From Paenibacillaceae bacterium (lineage in GTDB: Bacteria > Bacillota > Clostridia > Lachnospirales > Lachnospiraceae): a DNA stretch of 40,507 nucleotides. Of this stretch, positions 1 through 7,469 are shown one piece after another (positions within the stretch are counted from its first letter, which is position 1; each line of letters opens with the position of its first letter). The stretch covers positions 1-40,507 of the forward strand of contig SVDS01000029.1 of the NCBI GenBank assembly GCA_015057715.1. The letters are read 5' to 3'. The notes under the pieces are model-generated. The model was given only the letters and a program-made list of their open reading frames with translations, ran no database searches and had not been told where the DNA came from. The position numbers and the translations under genes are program-made.

Positions 1-252
1 AGTAAATACCATCATATTTTTAACAGCAAAACCGGCTATCCTATGGAAAGTAATATTGCTTCTCTGACTGTGGTCGCCGACCGGTCCCTGGACTGTGATA
101 TTTATACCACAGAATTGTTTGGACTGGATGCAGTATCAATCATTCGTAAAATGAACAATATGAAAGATTTGGGTGCTGTAGTAATAACCTTAGATGGAAA
201 ATTGGCCTGCACGGAAAATCTTATGGAACGAATTCGTCCATTAAGTATGTAA
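1..252 (+). CDS. apbE: FAD:protein FMN transferase (ApbE), C-terminal fragment
   Basis: The reading frame is open from the first base and ends at TAA 250-252, so this is the 3' end of a gene that starts outside the window. The visible start, SKYHHIFNSKTGYP, matches the conserved HHI-(D/N)-P/S-x-TG-x-P segment of ApbE. It is followed by the SLTVVA strand and D-I-Y-T-T, which fits the family's Mg-binding D-x3-T pair. ApbE proteins attach FMN covalently to Thr/Ser of flavoproteins such as Rnf and Nqr subunits, usually as membrane-anchored lipoproteins. The N-terminal half, including any lipobox, is not visible. A terminator follows at once, so the gene is probably not co-transcribed with the next operon. 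Confidence 0.85.
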   Translation, partial: SKYHHIFNSKTGYPMESNIASLTVVADRSLDCDIYTTELFGLDAVSIIRKMNNMKDLGAVVITLDGKLACTENLMERIRPLSM

Positions 253-277
253 TATAAAATTCAATATACTCCTGCTT

Positions 278-316
278 AAAGTCCACCAATCGCATTAATG
301 CCGAAGGTGGGCTTTT
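278..316 (+). terminator. Rho-independent terminator after apbE
   Basis: AAAGTCCACC (278-287) pairs with GGTGGGCTTT (306-315) with one G-T wobble. The loop is 18 nt and the descending arm ends in a short T-run. It separates apbE from the promoter of the next operon. Confidence 0.75.
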
Positions 317-340
317 CATGTGCAAACTAATAATGTTTCA

Positions 341-370
341 TTGACAAACAAATACATTGTATGCTAGGAT
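341..370 (+). promoter_or_regulatory. Promoter of the methyltransferase operon with a candidate operator in the spacer
   Basis: TTGACA (341-346) is a perfect -35. The best -10 is TAGGAT (365-370) with an 18-bp spacer and an extended TGn just before it (362-364). Inside the spacer lies the perfect inverted repeat ATACA-T-TGTAT (352-362). A dimer bound there would block RNA polymerase. The first gene carries a MarR domain, so autoregulation through this palindrome is my inference. A ribosome binding site (AAAGGAG) lies a few bases upstream of the ATG at 414. Confidence 0.65.
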
Positions 371-413
371 AACAATAGTAAGAATAATTATTATAATAAA
401 GGAGAAGTAAATT

Positions 414-1850
414 ATGTTTGAAGTAGAAAACAGTCCAAAGCGTTATTATAAAGTCATGCACAATTACCAGGAGGCGCAATTGCTTTTTGCTGCAATACGT
501 TTGAATATTTTTTCCTATCTTGATACACCTCAAACTGCACAAACTGTAGCAGAAGCCATCAATTGTGACAAACATCAAATGGAACTCATGCTGTTATCAC
601 TGGTCTCCTGCGGTTTGGTGAATAAACAGGAAGAATATTATAGAAATACACCAGAAACAAGAAACTTTTTATCCCGCAACAGCAATGTGTTTCTTGGTGA
701 TACACTATTATTTCGGGAAAAGATGACCTCTCTTGGGCAACTGGAGGAAAAGATAAAGTCAGTATCATCAGTAAATAACGAGACTTATGATTTTTCTGAA
801 CTTGCCCGTTTGTCTATTCCTGAAATGTACTCTGGACGTGTACAGGCATTTATAAATGAAGTAAACAAGCTGTTTCCTGATAACAATGAATGTCTCAACA
901 TTCTGGATCTGGGAGGCGGAGCAGGCATTCTGGATGTTGAACTGATAAAACATTTTCCAAACAGTAAAGCAACCGTTATGGAAACGCCGGATGTTTCTAA
1001 AGTTACTAAGGAAATTGTAGAGAAATATGGGGTACAGCAAAAGGTTCAGGTGATTTCAGGTGATTTTAATAGTGACCCTTTAGGCGGACTTTATAATATG
1101 ATTATTGCCTCAGGCGTTCTGAACTTTGTTGATGGCGATTTAACTGATTTTATAAAGAAAGTGTCTGATTCGTTAGAGATAGGAGGTTATTTCTTTGTTA
1201 TAGGGCAGTTTGCAGATGAAAAAGACGCTGTTCCTGCAAATATGTTAAGCTGGCTGTCTGGGTTTATGGATGGCATCCCCTTACCTCCTAAAGCTCAGGA
1301 TATTGAAACAGCATTACAAACGTGTGGTCTTACTCTCGCAGACAGGGTGAGAGTTGCTATGTTTGAGGGTTACATTTACCGAAAAGAGGAAAAGAAGGAA
1401 TCTGTGACTTCGAAAGATGTAATTAATTCTTTTATTGAATTAACGGAAAGTATTTCTAATTCTAAAACGAATATTTTAGATTTTGGAAGTGAAGATATGA
1501 CATTTCATCGTGGAGAAATTCACATGATTAAAACAATTGGTGATTATCCGGGAATTCACAGTGCTGAGCTTGCGCGTAAATATGGTATAACAAGACCGGT
1601 TGTTCATAAAACTTTACAGAAATTATCAGAGAGAGATTTGATCGTCAAAAAAGATGATCCGGAAGATAAAAAACGCTATTTACTTTATTTGACGGAAAAG
1701 GGAAATGCTGCCTACAGGGCTCATGAAAAATATCATAATGATAATGATCAATCACTTTTTGATTTTCTGAATGGTACTTCCAGTGAAAATTTAGCAAGTA
1801 TTAAAGGATTTTTAGAACATGCTATAGGTTTAATACAAAATCACTCATAA
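414..1850 (+). CDS. Class I SAM-dependent methyltransferase fused to a MarR-type regulator
   Basis: The 478-aa protein has two parts. Residues 1-90 form a winged-helix dimerisation domain like those of the plant-type/acetylserotonin O-methyltransferase family. Residues 160-325 form a Rossmann methyltransferase whose SAM motif I is LDLGGGAG (164-171). Residues 334-476 are a complete MarR domain: the recognition region is around GIHSAELARKYGITRP (380-395), followed by the D-P-E-D-K-K-R-Y wing (415-422). The family usually O-methylates small, often phenolic acceptors, and MarR proteins often bind phenolic ligands, so one chain may both modify and sense the same compound; this is inference. It is the first gene of the operon, 20 bp before the oxidoreductase gene. 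Acceptor unknown. Confidence 0.88.
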   Translation: MFEVENSPKRYYKVMHNYQEAQLLFAAIRLNIFSYLDTPQTAQTVAEAINCDKHQMELMLLSLVSCGLVNKQEEYYRNTPETRNFLSRNSNVFLGDTLLFREKMTSLGQLEEKIKSVSSVNNETYDFSELARLSIPEMYSGRVQAFINEVNKLFPDNNECLNILDLGGGAGILDVELIKHFPNSKATVMETPDVSKVTKEIVEKYGVQQKVQVISGDFNSDPLGGLYNMIIASGVLNFVDGDLTDFIKKVSDSLEIGGYFFVIGQFADEKDAVPANMLSWLSGFMDGIPLPPKAQDIETALQTCGLTLADRVRVAMFEGYIYRKEEKKESVTSKDVINSFIELTESISNSKTNILDFGSEDMTFHRGEIHMIKTIGDYPGIHSAELARKYGITRPVVHKTLQKLSERDLIVKKDDPEDKKRYLLYLTEKGNAAYRAHEKYHNDNDQSLFDFLNGTSSENLASIKGFLEHAIGLIQNHS

Positions 1851-1870
1851 TCCGAAAGAGGAGAAGAAAA

Positions 1871-2914
1871 ATGTATCCAGATCGTAAAATCATGATTATT
1901 GGCGGGCATGGTAAGGTAGGCCAGTCTATTACGAAAGAACTGAAAAACTACAGTTTGATCCTGGCAGGACGAAACGAAGAGAAAATGAAAAGCTTCATTC
2001 AAAAAGAACAGCTGAAAGCAGAAATCTGCGTAATGGATATTCTTCACATTGATTTTGCACTGTTACAAAATGTAGACTGGGTTATTGTTTGTGTAGATCA
2101 GGAAAATACCCTTCTGGTAGAATATTGTGATAAAAACGGAATCGATTATATGGATGTCACTGCAAATTCAGAATATATTGATAAGATTTGTAAACTTAAA
2201 CTTAAGGGCACAAGCAAAATTATGCTGGGAATTGGTCTTGCTCCTGGACTTACAAATCTTCTGGCAGAAAAATTTGTACAAATGTATCCCACAGAAAAAT
2301 ATATTGATATTCAACTTATTTTAGGGATGGGCGAAAAACACGGAGATGCTGCCATAAAATGGACTCTGGATAACTTTACTAAAAACTACAATCATCGTAT
2401 TCATGGATCTATGAGACCATTTACTAAAAAAAACAAAATGGAGAGCATGCAGAAGCGATTCTATTCGTTTAATTTTAACTTTGTGGACCAGCACATGTTA
2501 AATAATAAATATAATGATAAGATATTTACCACTTATCTGGGATTCGATCAGTCTATTATAACTGTATTCCTATATTGGGCAAACAAACTTGGACTTCTTA
2601 AATTGTTAAAATATAAAAAAGTATATAATATGGCAGAACGACTTCTTAGGAATCCTAAAATTGGTTCTGATATTTTTATCGTGTCTATTCAGTCCGGTAA
2701 TAAAAGCCTGTATGCCTGGGGACATGACGAAGGAAGATTTACCGGACTGATTGCTGCTGAATCAGCAAAGCGAATGGCAGATCCCACATTAAAAAAAGGA
2801 ATTATGGAAATATCAGATATTTTAAATATAGAAGATATCGCAGACAATGATCTGTTTCAGTTAACCCTTCAGAAAACAACAGAGTTTCATATTTCAAAAG
2901 CAAAACATCTATGA
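1871..2914 (+). CDS. Saccharopine-dehydrogenase-like NAD(P)-binding oxidoreductase
   Basis: This 347-aa protein starts with a Rossmann strand and the glycine motif IIGGHGKVGQ (9-18). The D-x-T-A-N-S-E-Y-I segment and the L-G-I-G-L-A-P-G-L-T-N-L segment are typical of the Sacchrp_dh_NADP group. That group includes saccharopine and carboxynorspermidine dehydrogenases as well as many uncharacterised reductases. The C-terminal half is divergent and rich in Lys/Asn/Ile, so the substrate cannot be read from the sequence. A GAGGAG ribosome binding site precedes the ATG. It sits between the methyltransferase-MarR gene and a ketopantoate-reductase-like gene, which suggests a short biosynthetic or detoxifying route. 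By eye it is more AT-rich than genes further right. Confidence 0.82.
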   Translation: MYPDRKIMIIGGHGKVGQSITKELKNYSLILAGRNEEKMKSFIQKEQLKAEICVMDILHIDFALLQNVDWVIVCVDQENTLLVEYCDKNGIDYMDVTANSEYIDKICKLKLKGTSKIMLGIGLAPGLTNLLAEKFVQMYPTEKYIDIQLILGMGEKHGDAAIKWTLDNFTKNYNHRIHGSMRPFTKKNKMESMQKRFYSFNFNFVDQHMLNNKYNDKIFTTYLGFDQSIITVFLYWANKLGLLKLLKYKKVYNMAERLLRNPKIGSDIFIVSIQSGNKSLYAWGHDEGRFTGLIAAESAKRMADPTLKKGIMEISDILNIEDIADNDLFQLTLQKTTEFHISKAKHL

Positions 2915-2968
2915 TAAGATTAATTTTATAGCTTATAATTTGGTAATTTAATTCCAGGGAGGGACAAC

Positions 2969-3901
2969 ATGAACAAAGAAATAAAAAAGACTGCCATCAT
3001 AGGAATGGGTGCACTAGGTATGTTATACGCAAGCCAGATCAGTTCAGCAATTGGACCCGATTCCGTCTATTTTCTTGCTGACCAGAAACGAATCGGGCGC
3101 TATCAGAAATTGACTTTTACAATAAATGGTACACCCTGGTCTTTTCCCATGAAAGCGCCTGAAAATGCAGGTCCAGCAGATTTGATAATTATAGCGGTTA
3201 AATACAACGCCCTGCCATCAGCACTGGATATTATGGCTTCCTCAGTGGGTCCTGATACCACCATAATCTCAGTTATGAATGGGATTGACAGCGAAGCGAT
3301 AGCAGGCAAACGCTATGGAGATGAAAAAGTACTCTATTGTATCGCCCAGGGAATGGATGCCATGAAGTTCGGTGCCGATTTAACCTATACTAAGTTCGGA
3401 GAATTATGTCTTGGCACCAGAATAAAGGGTCAGGAACATCGGCTCGATGCCTTAACCAGATATTTTGATTCCGCCAGTATCTCCTATCGTACCGAGAGTG
3501 ATATTTTAAAACGGCTTTGGGGGAAATTCATGTTAAACGTTGGCATCAATCAGACCTGTATGGCATATGAGGTCAATTATGCCCAGGCTCTTACTCCAGG
3601 TACCCCATACGATACATTAGTCGGAGCCATGAGAGAAGTAATATTACTCGCGCAAAAAGAAGGCATTAACCTGGCAGAAGGCGACCTGGAAGCTTACATA
3701 GAACTCTTAAAAACCCTTTCACCTGAGGGAGTTCCATCCATGCGTCAGGATGGGATCGCCCATAGACCATCGGAAGTAGAGATGTTTTCAGGCACAGTAC
3801 GCAGACTTGCAGCTAAACATAGTCTTCCTGTTCCCATTAATGATATGCTTTATAAAAAAATCAAAGAGATGGAATCCACTTATATTGATATAAATAAATA
3901 A
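2969..3901 (+). CDS. Ketopantoate reductase family protein (PanE/ApbA-like)
   Basis: The 310-aa length is normal for the family. The NADPH motif is IIGMGALGMLYA (10-21). Other family landmarks are AVKYN, the W-G-K-F-M-L-N segment that holds the catalytic Lys, N-x-x-x-A-M/T, and R-P-S-E-V-E-x-F-S-G near the C-terminus. PanE reduces 2-dehydropantoate to pantoate in coenzyme A synthesis. No panB or panC is nearby and the gene sits in an accessory operon, so it may be a paralogue acting on another 2-keto acid; I therefore give no gene symbol. A GGAGGG ribosome binding site lies 5' of the ATG, and the response regulator gene begins 16 bp downstream. Confidence 0.85.
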   Translation: MNKEIKKTAIIGMGALGMLYASQISSAIGPDSVYFLADQKRIGRYQKLTFTINGTPWSFPMKAPENAGPADLIIIAVKYNALPSALDIMASSVGPDTTIISVMNGIDSEAIAGKRYGDEKVLYCIAQGMDAMKFGADLTYTKFGELCLGTRIKGQEHRLDALTRYFDSASISYRTESDILKRLWGKFMLNVGINQTCMAYEVNYAQALTPGTPYDTLVGAMREVILLAQKEGINLAEGDLEAYIELLKTLSPEGVPSMRQDGIAHRPSEVEMFSGTVRRLAAKHSLPVPINDMLYKKIKEMESTYIDINK

Positions 3902-3917
3902 ACGAAAAGGAGTGGGT

Positions 3918-4622
3918 ATGATGAGCGACCGGATTTTACTTTTAGAAGATGACATCAGTTTAGTAGATGGATTGAAATATTCATTAAAGCGCAATGGCTT
4001 TGATGTTGAACTTGTCCGTACAGTAGAAGGCGCCATAGGCTGTTTACCTAAAATCGATCAATATGACTTACTAATCCTTGATGTGACATTACCGGATGGA
4101 ACGGGTTTTGAAGTATGTGAAAAAGTGAGAAAACAGGGATATCAGATTCCGATTCTATTTTTAACAGCTTCCGATGAAGAGGTAAATATCATTCGTGGGC
4201 TGGACAGCGGCGGCGATGACTATGTAACAAAACCTTTTAAACTGGGTGAGCTTTGTTCCCGGATTCGTGCCTTACTGCGCCGGGTGGGAAAATCCAGTCA
4301 AAATAACCTTACCGTAATAGAATGTGGTGATATTTGGATTGACCTTTTAGGAAGCCGGGTGCTGTTAAATGAAAAAACTCTGGATTTAACAAGCGCAGAA
4401 TACCGTCTTATCTGTTTATTAGTAAGAAATTCTAACCGGGTCATTACCCGCAATCAAATTTTAAATGAACTGTGGGACAATACAGGCGATTTTGTTGATG
4501 ATAATACTCTCTCCGTTTATGTTCGCCGACTCCGTGAAAAAATTGAAGCTGATCCTTCCCATCCGGAGCATTTAATCACCATCCGGGGTTTTGGCTATCA
4601 GTGGAATGAGGTATCTGTATGA
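3918..4622 (+). CDS. OmpR/PhoB-type response regulator
   Basis: An N-terminal receiver has the acidic pair E-D-D, the phospho-acceptor in LLILDVTLPDG, the conserved Thr in FLTAS and Lys in VTKPF. A C-terminal winged-helix Trans_reg_C domain ends in R-G-F-G-Y-Q-W. An upstream GTG at 3912 is directly against the AAAGGAG site (3905-3911), so I chose ATG 3918, 6 nt from it; ATG 3921 is also possible. The kinase gene overlaps the stop by 4 bp (ATGA). With the following ABC genes this is the usual sensor/regulator/exporter layout of peptide-antibiotic and envelope-stress modules in Firmicutes. The likely target is the ABC operon just downstream. Confidence 0.92.
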   Translation: MMSDRILLLEDDISLVDGLKYSLKRNGFDVELVRTVEGAIGCLPKIDQYDLLILDVTLPDGTGFEVCEKVRKQGYQIPILFLTASDEEVNIIRGLDSGGDDYVTKPFKLGELCSRIRALLRRVGKSSQNNLTVIECGDIWIDLLGSRVLLNEKTLDLTSAEYRLICLLVRNSNRVITRNQILNELWDNTGDFVDDNTLSVYVRRLREKIEADPSHPEHLITIRGFGYQWNEVSV

Positions 4623-5842
4623 ACCTTTTTCAAGATAAGCAAATCAAACACTATACCATGTTTATTTTAACTCTTGTTTTGCTGATTTTTCTTTCTGTCA
4701 TTGGTTTGAATGCTGTTCTGGTAAAAGCCATGCATGGTCTGTTTCTATCCCACGACAATGCCGTTGTGACTTCTCTTTTCCAACAAGGTGTTTCAAAAGA
4801 TGTAATTGCCAAAGCCATAACCAGTACAGCAAGCAGCCAGGAGGGTGCGACTCTGCTCGCTAATATTGGTGTAACAGAGAATACCGCAATCAGATTTCTT
4901 CCCTTTATTAATGAGTTTCATAAGATTTCCATATACTGTATGCTGCTTTTTAGCGTGATTCTATCCTGTTTGCTTTTGGTTGGATCATTGGTTTTTTTAT
5001 GGAAAAGAGAGCAACTTTATCTGCAGGCTGCAAAGGTAATTACCAATTTTACAGAAGGCGATTTTTCTTACCACATGCCGCAAATGAAAGAAGGAACCAT
5101 ATATCGTCTCTTTGCCTGTGTGGATCAGCTTGCTATGATCCTGCAGTCAAAAAACGAAGCTGAGAAGAAAGCAAAAGATTTTTTAAAAAGTACTATTTCA
5201 GACATATCGCACCAGTTAAAAACACCACTTGCGGCTCTTACTATGCATCATGAAATTATTTCTGAGGAACCGGATCATGTTCAAACCGTAATAGAATACT
5301 CCCAAAAAACAGAATTAGCACTAAAACGTATGGAACAACTGATTCAGGTCATGTTGAAAATAACCCGATTAGACGCCGGCAGTATTGTCTTTGAAAAAGA
5401 AAGCTGTTATTTATCGGAATTAATTGCCCAGTCTGTCAGTGAACTGACAACAAGGGCAGCCCGAGAGGGAAAAGAAATTATTGTAGATGAAGTACCGGAA
5501 GAAAAACTCATTTGCGATAAGCAGTGGACCAGCGAAGCGATTGGAAATATAGTTAAAAATGCTTTGGATCATACCGATTCTGGAGGAAAAATCCGCATTT
5601 TCTGGAAGCGGACTCCTGCCATGCTACGCATCATGATTTCAGATAATGGCTTCGGTATTGCACCGGAAGATTTACATCACATATTCAAACGTTTTTACCG
5701 CAGCAAAAAATCTCTGGATACCCAGGGAATCGGTCTGGGCCTGTCACTGGCAAAAGCCATTGTTGAGGGTCAGGGAGGCATCATCTCCGTTCAAAGCGCA
5801 CTGGAAAAAGGAACCGTTTTTACGTTTTCCTTCCTTACGTAA
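4619..5842 (+). CDS. Two-component sensor histidine kinase (HisKA/HATPase)
   Basis: The 407-aa protein has two membrane segments (about residues 13-35 and 103-127) around an extracytoplasmic loop of about 65 residues. A HAMP-like linker follows. The H-box is D-I-S-H-Q-L-K-T-P-L, and the ATPase domain has N-I-V-K-N-A-L-D-H-T (N box), D-N-G-F-G-I (G1) and G-I-G-L-G-L-S-L (G2). It is translationally coupled to the response regulator. The loop is larger than in classic BceS-type kinases, which have almost none, so direct ligand sensing is possible; that is inference. Confidence 0.92.
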   Translation: MNLFQDKQIKHYTMFILTLVLLIFLSVIGLNAVLVKAMHGLFLSHDNAVVTSLFQQGVSKDVIAKAITSTASSQEGATLLANIGVTENTAIRFLPFINEFHKISIYCMLLFSVILSCLLLVGSLVFLWKREQLYLQAAKVITNFTEGDFSYHMPQMKEGTIYRLFACVDQLAMILQSKNEAEKKAKDFLKSTISDISHQLKTPLAALTMHHEIISEEPDHVQTVIEYSQKTELALKRMEQLIQVMLKITRLDAGSIVFEKESCYLSELIAQSVSELTTRAAREGKEIIVDEVPEEKLICDKQWTSEAIGNIVKNALDHTDSGGKIRIFWKRTPAMLRIMISDNGFGIAPEDLHHIFKRFYRSKKSLDTQGIGLGLSLAKAIVEGQGGIISVQSALEKGTVFTFSFLT

Positions 5843-5911
5843 CTGTAAGCTGTTATTCACCCGATTGTAAGATGTACCTGTTATTCTCTTTTGAAAGGAG
5901 GTGCTAATAAT

Positions 5912-6607
5912 ATGAAGATTTTAGAAGTACGTCATTTATCAAAAACCTACGGAAAAGGTGAAAATCAGGTAAATGCATTAAAAGATGTCTCTTTTACATT
6001 AGAACAGGGAGAATTTGCTGCAGTAGTTGGAGAATCAGGTTCCGGTAAAAGTACGCTGCTTAATTGTATTGGCGCCCTGGATACCCCTACTGCCGGGAAT
6101 ATCTATATGGACGGAAATGATTTATTTTCAATGAAAGAAGAACAGCGTACTATTTTCAGGCGGCGTAATATCGGCTTTGTATTTCAGTCTTTCCAGCTTG
6201 TTGCAGAATTGACTGTGGAACAGAATATTATGTTTCCCATTCTTCTGGATTACAGAAAACCCGATCAATCGGCTGTAAATGAAATTTTAGAAGTCTTAGG
6301 GCTTTCAGAACGCCGCCATCACTTGCCTGGCCAATTATCCGGCGGTCAGCAGCAGCGTGTTGCCATTGGACGTGCACTGATCACAAGGCCAAAACTGATC
6401 CTGGCGGATGAACCCACCGGAAATCTGGACAGCAAAAACAGTCAGGATGTAATTGATTTACTGGTCAGGGCATCCCGCCTTTATCAGCAAACGATTCTTA
6501 TGATTACCCATAACAATCATCTGACCACCTCAGTAGACCGCGTGCTGCGGGTTTCGGATGGTGTTCTGACGGATTTGGGAGGCAAAGAGAATGAAAAGTT
6601 ATCTTGA
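5912..6607 (+). CDS. ABC transporter ATPase, MacB/LolD/BceA type
   Basis: The 231-aa ATPase has Walker A GESGSGKST (40-48), a Q-loop in FVFQSFQL, signature LSGGQQQRVAIGRAL (142-156) and Walker B LILADEP (162-168). An upstream TTG at 5891 would put the AAAGGAGGT ribosome binding site inside the gene, so ATG 5912 is the start. It overlaps the permease gene by 17 bp. The family drives mechanotransmission-type permeases that export or expel peptides, lipids or antibiotics rather than importing nutrients. The C-terminal region has the H-loop ITHNN. Its partner permease is interrupted, so the ATPase may have no working partner here. Confidence 0.92.
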   Translation: MKILEVRHLSKTYGKGENQVNALKDVSFTLEQGEFAAVVGESGSGKSTLLNCIGALDTPTAGNIYMDGNDLFSMKEEQRTIFRRRNIGFVFQSFQLVAELTVEQNIMFPILLDYRKPDQSAVNEILEVLGLSERRHHLPGQLSGGQQQRVAIGRALITRPKLILADEPTGNLDSKNSQDVIDLLVRASRLYQQTILMITHNNHLTTSVDRVLRVSDGVLTDLGGKENEKLS

Positions 6608-7460
6608 CCTTGTTCCCATTTCAGCCAAAGTCCATAAAAGGCAGAACAGAATGTCTGTATTCTGCATTGTCTTAGCAGTGTTTCTAGTCACAACTATTTT
6701 TGGTATGGCCGACATGTTTATACGCAGCCAGATCATGCAGGCCCGTATAGAGGACGGCAATTGGCATGTGATGATCCGAAACATAAATGAAGAACAAGCC
6801 GCCCTGATTTCTGCTCGAGCTGAGGTAACTGCATCTTCCTGGTATGGTGTCCTAAATTACAGAGGAGATCAAGGCTATACTGTATTGGGGAAAAATGTGA
6901 TTGTAATGGGAAGTGATAAAGACTGGATTATGAAAATGCAAACTCAGGACATTCGGGACGGAACGTTTCCACAGAATGACCATGAGGCTATGGTCACCGA
7001 AAACGCAAAGATAATGCTTGGCCTGCAAATCGGAGATTCTATTTCAGTCAATGGACCTGACGGAACCAGCTATGAATTTACCATCTCTGGTTTTACTAAA
7101 AATGCTGCTAAAACAATGAAAGAGGACTCCTACGCAGTTTGCCTGACTACCCAGGCGTTTCGCTCCTTATATCCCGGAGTCTCAAATGGCCAGCCTGCCC
7201 AGTATAACAGCATTTTTTTTGTACAGTTTTCTACTCATAGCAATATACGAAGTACAATTGCCGAGATGAAGTCCCAACTGGGACTTTCGGACGAACAGGT
7301 TTCGGAAAATACGAAGCTGCTGGGCTTACTTGGTCAAAGCGGAAATTCTTTTATGATGCAAATCTATAGTTCTGCTGCTGTTTTATTTCTATTAGTTTTG
7401 CTGGCAGGCATTATGATGATTGCCAGCAGTCTAAACAGCAATGTGGCACAGCGCACGTAA
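6591..7460 (+). CDS. N-terminal fragment of the interrupted permease
   Basis: This 289-aa piece holds the first membrane helix (about 22-44), the large extracytoplasmic MacB_PCD-like domain (about 45-255) and the second helix (about 260-282), then stops in the cytoplasmic turn. If translated alone it would be a two-helix membrane protein without the rest of either FtsX domain and is unlikely to transport. The start ATG overlaps the end of the ATPase gene. Confidence 0.6.
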   Translation: MKSYLDLVPISAKVHKRQNRMSVFCIVLAVFLVTTIFGMADMFIRSQIMQARIEDGNWHVMIRNINEEQAALISARAEVTASSWYGVLNYRGDQGYTVLGKNVIVMGSDKDWIMKMQTQDIRDGTFPQNDHEAMVTENAKIMLGLQIGDSISVNGPDGTSYEFTISGFTKNAAKTMKEDSYAVCLTTQAFRSLYPGVSNGQPAQYNSIFFVQFSTHSNIRSTIAEMKSQLGLSDEQVSENTKLLGLLGQSGNSFMMQIYSSAAVLFLLVLLAGIMMIASSLNSNVAQRT

Positions 7461-7469
7461 TTTTTTGGA

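Noticed and set aside
2127-2324. 65-codon frame inside the saccharopine-dehydrogenase-like gene
   Set aside because: Out-of-phase shadow without a start signal.
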